A stretch of 64,000 nucleotides of DNA from Streptomyces violaceoruber (lineage in GTDB: Bacteria > Actinomycetota > Actinomycetes > Streptomycetales > Streptomycetaceae). Below, one piece after another: positions 26,851 to 36,000 of the stretch. A program made the translations under genes and the position numbers. The stretch's first letter is position 1, and every line of letters starts with the position of its first letter. The notes under the pieces were generated by a model. That model was not told the origin of the DNA and did no database searches. It saw only the letters and a list, made by a program, of their open reading frames with translations. The stretch spans positions 1,612,001-1,676,000 of the forward strand of contig NZ_CP137734.1 of assembly GCF_033406955.1 (NCBI RefSeq), written 5' to 3'.

Positions 26851-28377
26851 GTGCATCGTCCCCCCAGTGCGGCGGCCGAGGTCGCCGAGGAGCTGGCGGC
26901 CGTCCGTCCCGCTCTGGCCGCCCGGTTCGCGGCCGAGCGGCCAGGGGCCCGCGCGGCCGTGCTGTCACGACTGTGGCGTGCCCTCGCCTTCGAACCGCTG
27001 CCGTGGATCGAGGGCCGGGAGCGGTCCGGCGACGGGCTCGTCCTGCGCCTGCGGGACGGCCGCCGGCTGAGCGGTCCGAGCGCCGACCCGTACCGCACGG
27101 ACGCGTATGTCCCGGTGGTACGGCTGGACGAGGTCGCGTACGACGACCCGGAGCGGCTGCTGACCGACCTGGCCGTACCGCACTCGGCCTCCTTCGCCGC
27201 CGAACTCGGGCACAGTGCGGCGTCCTTGGCGCTGTCGCGTGCGGCACAGCCCCGGGCGGCCCGGGAGGGGGCGCCCGGGAATCACCCGGACGAGTGGCCG
27301 GACAGCGGCTGGGGCTGGGAGCGGCGGGTGGTCGACGGGCACCCGTACCACCCCGGTTGCCGTGCGCGGCCCGGCTTCTCGGTGGCGGAGCAGCTCGCCT
27401 ACGGGCCCGAGCACGGGCCGGTGGTGGAGCTGGGGCTCGTGCCGGTCCCGGCGGCGGAGTGCCTGGTGACGGGGGTGTGGCCCGGGGAGCTGCGGGACGG
27501 GGCGCGGGTGCTGGTCCCGGTGCATCCGTGGCAGGCCGCGCACGTGCTCAAGCAGTCGTACGCGACCGGGCCCGCCGCGCATCCGCTGATGTCCCTGCGG
27601 ACCCTCGCCGTGCCCGGCTCGGTGCACGTCAAGACCGCGCTGAGTGCCCGGCTGACGTCCTCGGTGCGGGACATCTCGGTCGCCTCGATCGCCGCGTCGG
27701 CCGATCTGTCGTCGTTCGGGGAGCGGTTGGCGGCGCGTCTGGACGGCCTGCTCCACGTGACCCGCACGCTGGGCGCGGCCACCGCCCACTCCCCCGACCT
27801 GGCCGCCGTACTGCGCGAAGCGCCCGAGGTGTACGCCTCGGGCGGCGAGCACGTCGTTCCGGTGGCCGCGCTGGCGACCACCGGACTGCCGCGTTCCGCC
27901 GCGTGGCTCGCCGCCTTCGCCCGTCTGGCGCTCACCGTCGGGCTGCGCGCGCTGGAGCTGGGCGTGGCCCTGGAGGCGCACGGCCAGAACCTCCTGGTCG
28001 TGCTGTCCGCGGCGGGCGACCCGCTGCGCCTGGTCTACCGCGACCTGGCCGACATCCGCGTCTCCCCGGCCCGCCTGGCCCGGCACGGCATCGCGGCCCA
28101 CGGCCTGCCCGCCCGGGTACGGACCGACGAACCGCTCGCACTGCGCCGGAAGTTGTTCGGCTCGCTGGTGGGAGGCGCGCTGGCGGCCACGGCCGGTTCG
28201 GGTCCGGCCCTGCGGGCGGCCCTGGCAGCGGCGGTGCCCGAACTGCCCCGCACCGAGGACGTCGTGGCCCTGTGCGAGGAGCCGCTGCCGGTCAAGGCGC
28301 TGACGGTGATGCGGACTTCGCCGGGGATCGCGGGCGATCTGTGGACGGAGCTGCCCAATCCACTGCGGTGGAGGTGA
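26851..28377 (+). CDS. IucA/IucC-type (NIS) siderophore synthetase 2
   Basis: 508 residues from a GTG at 26851 with GAGGAG seven bases upstream. Motifs: DGHPYHPGCRARPGFSVAEQ, VLVPVHPWQAAHVLKQSYA, the ATP site VKTALSARLTSSVRDISV, and EAHGQNLLVVLS, then RLVYRDLADIRVSP. Clearly paralogous to the divergent synthetase 1 but of different subtype. Two synthetases of different type commonly act in sequence on one scaffold such as citrate. No iron box of the DmdR/IdeR type was seen in the shared intergenic region. Confidence 0.9.
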   Translation: MHRPPSAAAEVAEELAAVRPALAARFAAERPGARAAVLSRLWRALAFEPLPWIEGRERSGDGLVLRLRDGRRLSGPSADPYRTDAYVPVVRLDEVAYDDPERLLTDLAVPHSASFAAELGHSAASLALSRAAQPRAAREGAPGNHPDEWPDSGWGWERRVVDGHPYHPGCRARPGFSVAEQLAYGPEHGPVVELGLVPVPAAECLVTGVWPGELRDGARVLVPVHPWQAAHVLKQSYATGPAAHPLMSLRTLAVPGSVHVKTALSARLTSSVRDISVASIAASADLSSFGERLAARLDGLLHVTRTLGAATAHSPDLAAVLREAPEVYASGGEHVVPVAALATTGLPRSAAWLAAFARLALTVGLRALELGVALEAHGQNLLVVLSAAGDPLRLVYRDLADIRVSPARLARHGIAAHGLPARVRTDEPLALRRKLFGSLVGGALAATAGSGPALRAALAAAVPELPRTEDVVALCEEPLPVKALTVMRTSPGIAGDLWTELPNPLRWR

Positions 28378-28439
28378 AGCCGGGGCCTCGGCGCGGTCTC
28401 GTTTTGGAGCGCGGCACCACTGATCAATAGGATCCGCCG

Positions 28440-29705
28440 ATGATCACAAGAACACGGCTGGCGGCGGGTGCCTGTGCCCTGCTCGCCGCGCTGGCGGCCG
28501 GGATGGCGTTCCCGGCCGGGGCGAGCGCCGGTGAACCCACGGGTGAGGACGCGCCGAAGGTCGACCTCGTGCTCGACGTCAGCGGTTCGATGCGGACGCG
28601 GGACATCGACGGCGGTACGCGCATGGCGGCGGCGAAGCAGGCGTTCAACGAGGTGCTCGACGCGACGCCGGAAGAGGTGCGGCTGGGCATCCGGACGCTC
28701 GGTGCGGACTATCCGGGCGACGACCGCAAGACCGGCTGCAAGGACACCGCGCAGCTCTACCCGGTCGGCCCGCTGGACCGCACCGAGGCGAAGACGGCGG
28801 TGGCGACCCTGTCGCCGACCGGCTGGACGCCGATCGGGCCCGCGCTGCTGAAGGCGGCCGACGACCTCGACGGCGGCGACGGCTCCAAGCGGATCGTGCT
28901 GATCAGCGACGGCGAGGACACCTGCGCCCCGCTGGACCCGTGCGAGGTGGCCCGCGAGATCGCCGCCAAGGGCATCGGGCTGACCATCGACACGCTGGGA
29001 CTGGTCCCGAACACCAAGATGCGGCAGCAGCTCAGCTGCATCGCCGAGGCGACCGGCGGCACGTACACCTCGGTCGAGCACACCGACGAACTGACCGACA
29101 AGGTGAACCAGTTGGTGGACCGGGCGGCCGACCCGGTGGTGACGCCGGTGGCCACCGAGGGCGCGGACGCGTGCGCGAAGGCGCCGACGCTGAAGTCGGG
29201 GCTGTACACCGACCGCGAGGAGTTCGGGCAGCAGCGCTGGTACCGGGTGGACGTGGAGCCCGGCCAGGAACTGCGCGCCTCCGTGAGCGTGGGCGCCGAC
29301 CGCGCCGTGAACCCGTCCTACGGGGTGCTGCTGCGCGCGGTGACCGTGCACGGCCGGGAGATCGTGCGCGGTGAGGCGGCGGGCAACGGCCGCACCGACG
29401 TGCTCTCGACGGGGCTGCGCTACCCGAAGGCAAAGAGCGACGAGGACGACGCCCCGGCCGAGGCCGTGTGCCTCCAGGTGACCAACTCCTTCTCCGTGGC
29501 CAACGGCGTGAAGACCACGCCGGGTCTGCCGCTGGAGCTGACCGTCGACGTCGTGGACGGCCCGGGCGACTCCGACGACGTGGCCGCCTTCGGCCTCGGG
29601 CGCGGCTGGTGGCTGCTCGGCCTGCTGGTGCTGGTCGGCTTCGTCGCCGGTCTGCTGTGGGGCTGGCTCTCGCGCTGGCGGTTCGCGATCTGGAGGACCA
29701 ACTGA
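28440..29705 (+). CDS. Secreted, membrane-anchored von Willebrand factor A protein
   Basis: 421 residues. A signal peptide (RLAAGACALLAALAAGMAFP) is followed by a VWA domain at about 38-230 with the metal-ion site VDLVLDVSGSM (Asp-x-Ser-x-Ser), the Thr region SPTGWTPIGPALL and the Asp in VLISDGEDTC. Cys pairs suggest disulphides outside the cell. A second beta-rich domain precedes a C-terminal membrane helix (WWLLGLLVLVGFVAGLLWGW) with a short basic tail. The next gene starts in its stop codon (TGATG). Confidence 0.87.
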   Translation: MITRTRLAAGACALLAALAAGMAFPAGASAGEPTGEDAPKVDLVLDVSGSMRTRDIDGGTRMAAAKQAFNEVLDATPEEVRLGIRTLGADYPGDDRKTGCKDTAQLYPVGPLDRTEAKTAVATLSPTGWTPIGPALLKAADDLDGGDGSKRIVLISDGEDTCAPLDPCEVAREIAAKGIGLTIDTLGLVPNTKMRQQLSCIAEATGGTYTSVEHTDELTDKVNQLVDRAADPVVTPVATEGADACAKAPTLKSGLYTDREEFGQQRWYRVDVEPGQELRASVSVGADRAVNPSYGVLLRAVTVHGREIVRGEAAGNGRTDVLSTGLRYPKAKSDEDDAPAEAVCLQVTNSFSVANGVKTTPGLPLELTVDVVDGPGDSDDVAAFGLGRGWWLLGLLVLVGFVAGLLWGWLSRWRFAIWRTN

Positions 29706-30520
29706 TGCGATTCACCCGAGCGTTGAGCGCGGCCGTAGTGCTGCTCGGCCTGGCCGCGGCTCCCGCGGCGGCCGACTCCTCGCCCTCCGCGAGCCCTTCG
29801 GGGGACGGTGACGCGCCGACCACGGCGGGCACGTCCTTCCGTACGGCGACCGAGTTCGAGCAGGGGCAGGCGGCCACGGCGAGCGGGGCCGCGGGCGACT
29901 ACCTGTACTGGTCGTTCCCGGCCGACGCCGGGCAGCGGCCCACCGTCAAGGCCACGGTGAAGCTGCCCGAGACGCACGCCGCCCAGACCTGGCGGGTCGA
30001 CGTGTACGACGGCCTGCGCCGCCGCCAGGCCTGCCAGTGGGGCGCGCAGGCCCGCACCGCGGACGCGGGCACCTCCTCCGTCGAGCTGGCCTGCGTCCTG
30101 CGCACCGTGCGCGCCTGGACCGAGCCGTGGGCCAACGACCCTCTCCCGGGCACCTATTACGTCCGGCTCACGGCGGTGAACGTGCCCACCTCCGACCTCG
30201 GTGTACCGGTCTCCGCCGAGGTGCGGGCGGACTCCAAGGACATCGGCGGGGCCGCGGCGGTGGACGGTTCGCTGGCCGAGCCGCTGGTGCCGGGCATCGC
30301 GGTGACGTCGGGCACCGGCAGCGCTTCCGAGGACGACGAGGACGACCGCGGCGCCGTGCTGTCCGCGATCGAGCCGGAGGACGGCTGGTCGTCGGGCTGG
30401 TGGTCGGACCGCTGGGTGTGGAGCGGGATCGGGGCCGTCCTGGCCGCCCTCGCCGGCATCGGCGGTTACGCGCTGACCCGTGGTTCGGGACGTCCGACCC
30501 GGGTGCCGCCGGGCGCCTGA
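29705..30520 (+). CDS. Secreted membrane-anchored partner of the VWA protein
   Basis: 271 residues, translationally coupled to the VWA gene. A signal peptide (RALSAAVVLLGLAAAPAAAD) and Ser/Pro-rich stretch precede a beta-rich domain with two Cys (RRQACQWGAQ, VELACVLRTV), then an acidic linker (SASEDDEDDRGA) and a single C-terminal membrane helix (WSGIGAVLAALAGIGGYALT). Its exported domain resembles the second domain of the VWA protein in placing a YRVDV/WRVDVYD-type strand. Function unknown; a cell-surface complex of the two is likely. Confidence 0.8.
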   Translation: MRFTRALSAAVVLLGLAAAPAAADSSPSASPSGDGDAPTTAGTSFRTATEFEQGQAATASGAAGDYLYWSFPADAGQRPTVKATVKLPETHAAQTWRVDVYDGLRRRQACQWGAQARTADAGTSSVELACVLRTVRAWTEPWANDPLPGTYYVRLTAVNVPTSDLGVPVSAEVRADSKDIGGAAAVDGSLAEPLVPGIAVTSGTGSASEDDEDDRGAVLSAIEPEDGWSSGWWSDRWVWSGIGAVLAALAGIGGYALTRGSGRPTRVPPGA

Positions 30521-30528
30521 CGCGTCCT

Positions 30529-30556
30529 CAGGAGGCCCGCTCCGGCGGGCCTCCTG
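30529..30556. terminator. Terminator after the VWA operon
   Basis: A perfect 12-bp stem (CAGGAGGCCCGC, 30529-30540, with 30545-30556) and 4-base loop, followed by TCGTTGT, lies between convergent genes. Confidence 0.8.
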
Positions 30557-30573
30557 TCGTTGTCCCCTCCTGT

Positions 30574-31224
30574 TCACCCCTCCCGCAGCGCCTTGGCCAC
30601 CGTGCCGTCGCCGGTCACCTGGACCCGGCCGTCCCGCACCGCCTCCCGCAGACCCGTCTCACCGCGGCCGAGGGCCGCGCACGTCACGGCGTCCAGCACG
30701 AGCCGGGCGTCGGGCTCGCCCGGTGCGGGCCCCTCGCCGTACACGGGACCGTCCTCCCCCTCGGCGCGGGCGTCGGCGTACAGATGGAAGTCCCCCTCCT
30801 CCAGCCGGACTTCGACCAGCCCCTCCCCCGCCCCGGCCTCCCGCAGGGCCCGCAGCAGGGGCAGGGCGAACCAGTGCGCGCGTACGGCGTCGGTCGGCCG
30901 CCGCTCCCCCAAGTCGCCCGCCCCCCATGCGCCGAGCGCCTCCAGGACGGGCAGCAGGCCGCGTCCCCGTGCGGTGAGTTCGTAGACGTACGCCGCACCC
31001 GGCGGGGGCAGCCGGCGCCTGGTCGTCAGCCCCTCGCGCTCCATGTCCCTGAGCCGCGAGGCGAGTACGTCCGTGCTGACGCCGGGCAGGTCGGCGTGCA
31101 GGTCGGTGTAGCGCCGCGGCCCGGCGAGCAGCTCCCGGACGATCAGCAGGGTCCAGCGGTCGCCGACGGCGTCGAGCGCGCGGGCGGCGGAACAGTACTG
31201 GTCGTAGCTACGGCGAGGTGACAT
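30574..31224 (-). CDS. HxlR-family winged-helix regulator
   Basis: 216 residues from the ATG at 31224. The HxlR domain is at about 10-100: CSAARALDAVGDRWTLLIVR, then RRYTDLHADLPGVSTDVLAS and a YELTARGRGL wing. A C-terminal extension of about 110 residues resembles a small sterol-carrier-like or ligand pocket domain, common in the longer actinobacterial HxlR proteins. Divergent from an aminotransferase; the region between carries two TTGG-N5-CCAA palindromes. Confidence 0.88.
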   Translation of the reverse strand: MSPRRSYDQYCSAARALDAVGDRWTLLIVRELLAGPRRYTDLHADLPGVSTDVLASRLRDMEREGLTTRRRLPPPGAAYVYELTARGRGLLPVLEALGAWGAGDLGERRPTDAVRAHWFALPLLRALREAGAGEGLVEVRLEEGDFHLYADARAEGEDGPVYGEGPAPGEPDARLVLDAVTCAALGRGETGLREAVRDGRVQVTGDGTVAKALREG

Positions 31225-31246
31225 GCGACGCAGTGTAGACAAGTTG

Positions 31247-31280
31247 TTGGACTTTCCAAGCGACTACTTGGTAAAACCAA
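31247..31280. promoter_or_regulatory. Two TTGG-N5-CCAA palindromes between HxlR gene and aminotransferase
   Basis: TTGG-ACTTT-CCAA at 31247-31259 and TTGG-TAAAA-CCAA at 31268-31280 start exactly 21 bp apart, two helical turns. The position between divergent genes makes them likely operators of the HxlR protein. Confidence 0.65.
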
Positions 31281-31311
31281 GCAACACCAGATTCCGGAGG
31301 GGAAGCCGCGC

Positions 31312-32520
31312 ATGGAGTTCCGGCAGTCGAACAAGCTCAGCGAGGTCTGTTACGAGATCCGCGGCCCGGTCATCGAGCACGCCAACGCGCTGGAGGAGGC
31401 GGGGCACAGCGTGCTGCGCCTGAACACCGGCAACCCCGCGCTCTTCGGGTTCGAGGCGCCCGAGGAGATCGTCCAGGACATGATCCGCATGCTGCCGCGG
31501 GCGCACGGCTACACGGACTCGCGCGGCATCCTCTCCGCCCGCCGGGCCGTCGCCCAGCGCTACCAGGCGCTCGGCCTGGAGGTGGACGTGGACGACGTCT
31601 TCCTGGGCAACGGCGTCTCGGAGCTGATCTCCATGGCCGTGCAGGCCCTCCTTGAGGACGGCGACGAGGTCCTGATCCCCGCCCCCGACTTCCCCCTCTG
31701 GACGGCGGTGACCACCCTCGCGGGCGGCAAGGCGGTGCACTACCTCTGCGACGAGCAGGCCGAGTGGTACCCCGACCTGGCCGACATGGAGGCGAAGATC
31801 ACCGACCGCACCAAGGCGGTCGTCATCATCAACCCCAACAACCCCACCGGCGCCGTCTACCCCAAGGAGATCGTCGAGGGCATCCTCGACCTCGCCCGCC
31901 GGCACGGCCTGATGGTCCTCGCCGACGAGATCTACGACCAGATCCTGTACGACGACGCCGTGCACCACTCGGCCGCGTCCCTCGCCCCCGACCTGGTGGT
32001 GCTGACCTTCTGCGGCCTGTCCAAGACGTACCGGGTGGCGGGTTTCCGCTCCGGCTGGCTGGTGGTGACGGGGCCGAAGCAGCACGCGAAGGACTACCTG
32101 GAGGGCCTGACCATGCTGGCCTCCATGCGCCTGTGCGCCAACGCGCCCGCCCAGTACGCCATCCAGGCCGCGCTCGGCGGCCGCCAGTCCATCCGCGAGC
32201 TGACGGCCCCCGGCGGACGGCTGCACGAGCAGCGGGACGTCGCCTGGGAGAAGCTCAACGAGATCCCCGGCATCTCCTGCGTCAAGCCCAAGGGCGCGCT
32301 GTACGCCTTCCCGCGCATCGACCCGGCCGTCCACAAGATCCACGACGACGAGCGCTTCGTCCTGGACCTGCTGCTGCGGGAGAAGATCCAGGTGGTGCAG
32401 GGGACGGGCTTCAACTGGCCCTCCCCCGACCACTTCCGCATCCTGACCCTGCCGCACGCGGAGGACCTGGAGGCCGCGATCGGGCGCATCGGGCGCTTCC
32501 TGAGCGGCTACCGGCAGTAG
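31312..32520 (+). CDS. Pyridoxal-phosphate aminotransferase (AlaT-like, class I/II)
   Basis: 402 residues; GGAGGGGAAG precedes the ATG. Fold type I aminotransferase: INPNNPTGAVYP (cofactor Asn), LADEIYDQILYDD (Asp and Tyr), and the Schiff-base Lys in FCGLSKTYRVAGFRSGW; the substrate-carboxylate Arg is near HFRILTLPH. Closest in feel to the alanine/glutamate-pyruvate aminotransferases of the AlaA/AlaT group, whose members start MEFRQSNKL-like. The exact amino acid cannot be told. Divergent from and probably controlled by the HxlR regulator. Confidence 0.93.
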   Translation: MEFRQSNKLSEVCYEIRGPVIEHANALEEAGHSVLRLNTGNPALFGFEAPEEIVQDMIRMLPRAHGYTDSRGILSARRAVAQRYQALGLEVDVDDVFLGNGVSELISMAVQALLEDGDEVLIPAPDFPLWTAVTTLAGGKAVHYLCDEQAEWYPDLADMEAKITDRTKAVVIINPNNPTGAVYPKEIVEGILDLARRHGLMVLADEIYDQILYDDAVHHSAASLAPDLVVLTFCGLSKTYRVAGFRSGWLVVTGPKQHAKDYLEGLTMLASMRLCANAPAQYAIQAALGGRQSIRELTAPGGRLHEQRDVAWEKLNEIPGISCVKPKGALYAFPRIDPAVHKIHDDERFVLDLLLREKIQVVQGTGFNWPSPDHFRILTLPHAEDLEAAIGRIGRFLSGYRQ

Positions 32521-32530
32521 CGGCCGGACC

Positions 32531-32992
32531 TCAGTCCTTCCGGGTGAAGCGGACGCCCAGGTCGCAGGGGGTCTCCGGGTCCGACGTGGCGCACAGGGTG
32601 TCTCCGTCGTCGACGACCGTCAGCGTGAGCCGGCAGGGCTGGTCGGACTGCTCGGCGAAGGACAGGCCGATCTCCGATCCCGACCGGGCCCGCGGCGAGG
32701 TCATGTACAGGCCGTCGCCGTCGTCGGCGAAGAAGGCCCAGTCGCCGCCGGTGTCCCCACCGGGGCAGCCGGTGCCGGCAAGCTTGCCCGAGTCGAGCCC
32801 GGACGCGGTGAAGGTGCGGTCGGCGGACAGGGTGAGGGCCGTGCCGCCGCCGGCCTGCCAGGCGCCGGTGACGCGGTCGGCGGGGACCGTCGCGGCCCGA
32901 GCGCCGGTGTCGTCGCACGCCGTGGCCGCCAACAGGGTGATCAGCACGGCGGCCGTCCAGCGGACGGCGGGTGCGAAGGGTGTCTTGAGCAC
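32531..32992 (-). CDS. Putative lipoprotein of unknown function
   Basis: 153 residues. The N-terminus (FAPAVRWTAAVLITLLAATA then Cys 26) looks like a lipoprotein signal, though the lipobox (A-T-A-C) is imperfect. The body contains VTGAWQAGGGTALTLSADRT, resembling small META/lipocalin-like secreted proteins, and several Cys. It lies 91 bases downstream of the RHS gene on the same strand, where an immunity gene would be expected, but its character is not that of a known immunity family. Confidence 0.65.
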   Translation of the reverse strand: MLKTPFAPAVRWTAAVLITLLAATACDDTGARAATVPADRVTGAWQAGGGTALTLSADRTFTASGLDSGKLAGTGCPGGDTGGDWAFFADDGDGLYMTSPRARSGSEIGLSFAEQSDQPCRLTLTVVDDGDTLCATSDPETPCDLGVRFTRKD

Positions 32993-33083
32993 GGAGGAAT
33001 CCTAGAAGGGTGCAGGATACGGCGGTGGTCCGGGGCGGCGGGCCGCCCCGGACCACCGGGCGTCTGTCACGGACGCGGTAGTG

Positions 33084-36000
33084 CTACTCCAGCCACTCCG
33101 AGTAGTTCACGCACTCGTTGATGGGCCACTTCTCCTCCCACGAGAAGTCCTCCCGGACCGCCGCCCCGAAGGTGTCCTCGAACGCGGGGTTCCACGAACG
33201 GGGAACGACGTGGGTCGCGGACCGCCAGTCGGAGCCGTTCCAGGCGCTGAACTTGAGCGTGACCGAACCCTCCTTCTTGTTGATCGAGCTGATCCTGGCC
33301 TTGCCGCTGTACGTGCCCAGGAAGGCGTCGGCCTGGTTGCCGGTGCCCACGGCGCCGTTCGTCAGCACACCGGCGATGTCCTTCGCCGCACCGCGCAGCG
33401 AGTTGAACTTGTACCAGGGGCTGCCGGGCTCGGGACCCTCGTCCACGTACTGGAAGCCGACCTCCTTGGCGAAGGCGCCCTTCGTGCCCTTGCGGGCTTG
33501 GCCGACCATCTTCGACCGCAGGCCGGAGATGGTCTCGTCCTGCGCCAGGATGGACGTGAAGGCGTCGCCTCCGCGGAAGTCCTGGTGCTCGCGCAGCGGG
33601 TAGCCACCGCCCCACAGCCAGCCGAAGAACAGGGAGCGCGAGGTCTCCCAGCGGTTGGCGGCCTTGGGGTCGCTGACTATGCCCCAGTCGGGCATCGACG
33701 CCAGCATCTCCTCCAGGCTCTGGGAGGGCGGGTTGAAGGGCAGGTCCCACGACTTGGTGATGAAGTTGTAGGTCGCCCCCGGCGTCCACTGCTTGGTCAG
33801 CGGCTGTGTCCAGCCGCCGGACGAGGTGGGCGCCGTGCCGCCCCAGCCACCGCCGCCACCACCGCCGAGCGAGCCGACGGCCATGATCGCGGCACCGACC
33901 GCGCCGATCACCGCGCCCACGACACCGCCGATGATCGCCCCGATGGCACCGAGGAGACCGCCGAGACCGTCACTGGTGCCGCTCGGGTCGGAGTTGGTGA
34001 CCGGGCTGTTGCTGGCGTAGGCGTAGCCGTTGAGAGTGTTCGGCTTGTCCGGTTCGAGCAGCGGGTCGACGCTCAGGAACCGCCCGGTGTCCGGGTCGTA
34101 CTGGCGGGCGCCGAGCTGGGTGAGGCCGGTCGCGGCGTCGGCCGGCTTGCCCAGGAAGCCCTTGTCGTCGGGCCAGGCGCCGGAGGCCGTGCCGCGCGGA
34201 GCGCCGAACGGCGTCGACCAGCGCTTGGCGAAGGCCAGCGTGTCGGCGTTGATCGCCAGCCCCGAGGTGCCGTGGTGGTCGCCGGCAAGGAAGGTGAGCT
34301 TCGTGCCGGAGACGCCCGCGGTGGAGGTGCGGACGGCGATGACGGCCGAGCCCGCCTTGTAGGTGCGGGCGCCGGACAGCGCCTTGGCCGCGCCGTTGCC
34401 GCTCACCTTGAGGTGGACCTCGGTGGTGCCCAGGTACAGCACGGTCTCGCCGTCCGTGGTGGTGGGGCGGCGGATGAGCAGGTCGCCACCGGCGTCGTAG
34501 ACGTAGGCGGTGCCGGTGGCCGGCTTGCCGCCCGCGGCGGGCTCGCTCACGCCGGCGAGTCTGCCCTCGGCGTTCCAGTCCAAGGTCTGGGTGGCCCGGA
34601 CCCCGGGCCGGGTCTCGGTGTTGCCGGTCTCGTCATAGGTGTACGACGCGTTCTCGGCGCCGGTCACCGTGGCGGACAGGGCGTGCGGCTGACCCTCAGC
34701 CGTGCCGTACTCGTACTCGGTGGTGACGTCGTCGCCCGACATGCGGTGCTCGGTCTGCTTCGAGCGCAGCCCGGAGTCGTCGTACTGGTAGCTGGTCCAG
34801 TACGGCGCCGCCCCGCCGAGGCCCGCGACGGTGCGGCCGGACGTGGAGCAGTCGGCGGTCTCGGGCGTCCAGGCCTCGCTCAGCCGGCGGTGGCCGTCGT
34901 AGGTGAAGCACTGGTGGTCCGCCTTGCCGGTGCCGCCCAGCGTGGTGGCGTCGGAGACGGAGGTGATGTTGCCGGCGTCGTCCTGCTGGTACTTCAGCTC
35001 CTGGAGCATGAAGCCGTGGACGTCGTCGGTGACGTACGACCGGGTGAGGCGGCGGGTGCCGGCCTCGTAGTCGTTGTTGAGGTAGACCTTCTTCGCCCCG
35101 GTCGGGTCGGTGGCGAGCGTCATCTGGCGCAGGTCGCCCAGCGGCGAGTAGGCCGCCTGCTGGAGGTAGCCGGTGGTGCCCTTGGCGGTCAGGACCTGGC
35201 CGAGCCCGTCGTAGGTGTAGGACACGGTCTCGGCGGACAGGCCGGCCACCGCGGGCGCGGCCGCCTGCTTGACGGTGCCGTCGAGGTTGTAGCCCGTGGA
35301 GAAGGCCAGCCTGGCGGGCACGCCGGCCGCGACCAGGGGGTCGTTCGCGGGGAGGGTGAGTTCGTTGTTGGTGACCTTGTACAGGGGGTCGTAGCGGGTG
35401 ACCTTCTGGGTGTAGGCCCTGCCGGTCTCGCCGCCCTCGTAGCGCACGGCCGTGTCCTGCTGGCCCTTGGCGAGGGTGTCGAAGGACCAGGCCGCCAGCT
35501 TGTTCGCGCCGGTCTTGGCCGACTGCCACATGCCCGTCTTGCGGCCGAGCACGTCGTACTCGAACAGCAGCACCTCGCCGCGGCCGTCGGTGGACTTCAC
35601 CGCCCGGTCGAGCGCGTCGTACTCGGTGACCGTCGTGCCCTTGTCGGGGTCGGTGACGGACACCTGGCGGCCGAAGAGGTCGTACGTGTAGGTCCACGCG
35701 GACCGGTCGTGCGCGGTGATCGACTTCTGCCGGTCGGCGGCGTCGAAGGCGTACCGGGTGGTCATGTAGTCCGTGCCGGCCGGCTGGGTGCCCGCGTAGT
35801 CACGGCGCTCGACGGTCCGTCCGAACGCGTCGGTGACCACCGCGTTGGCCGAGCCGCCCTCCGGGGCGCCGGTGAGGACCAGGTCGCCCCGGTAGGCGGT
35901 GTCGACGGCCCACTCGGTCACGCCGTAGCTCTTGGTGACCGCCTTGGTGACGCGGCCCATGCCGTCGTAGACGCTGTCGGTCTGCCGGGGCGCCTGGCCG

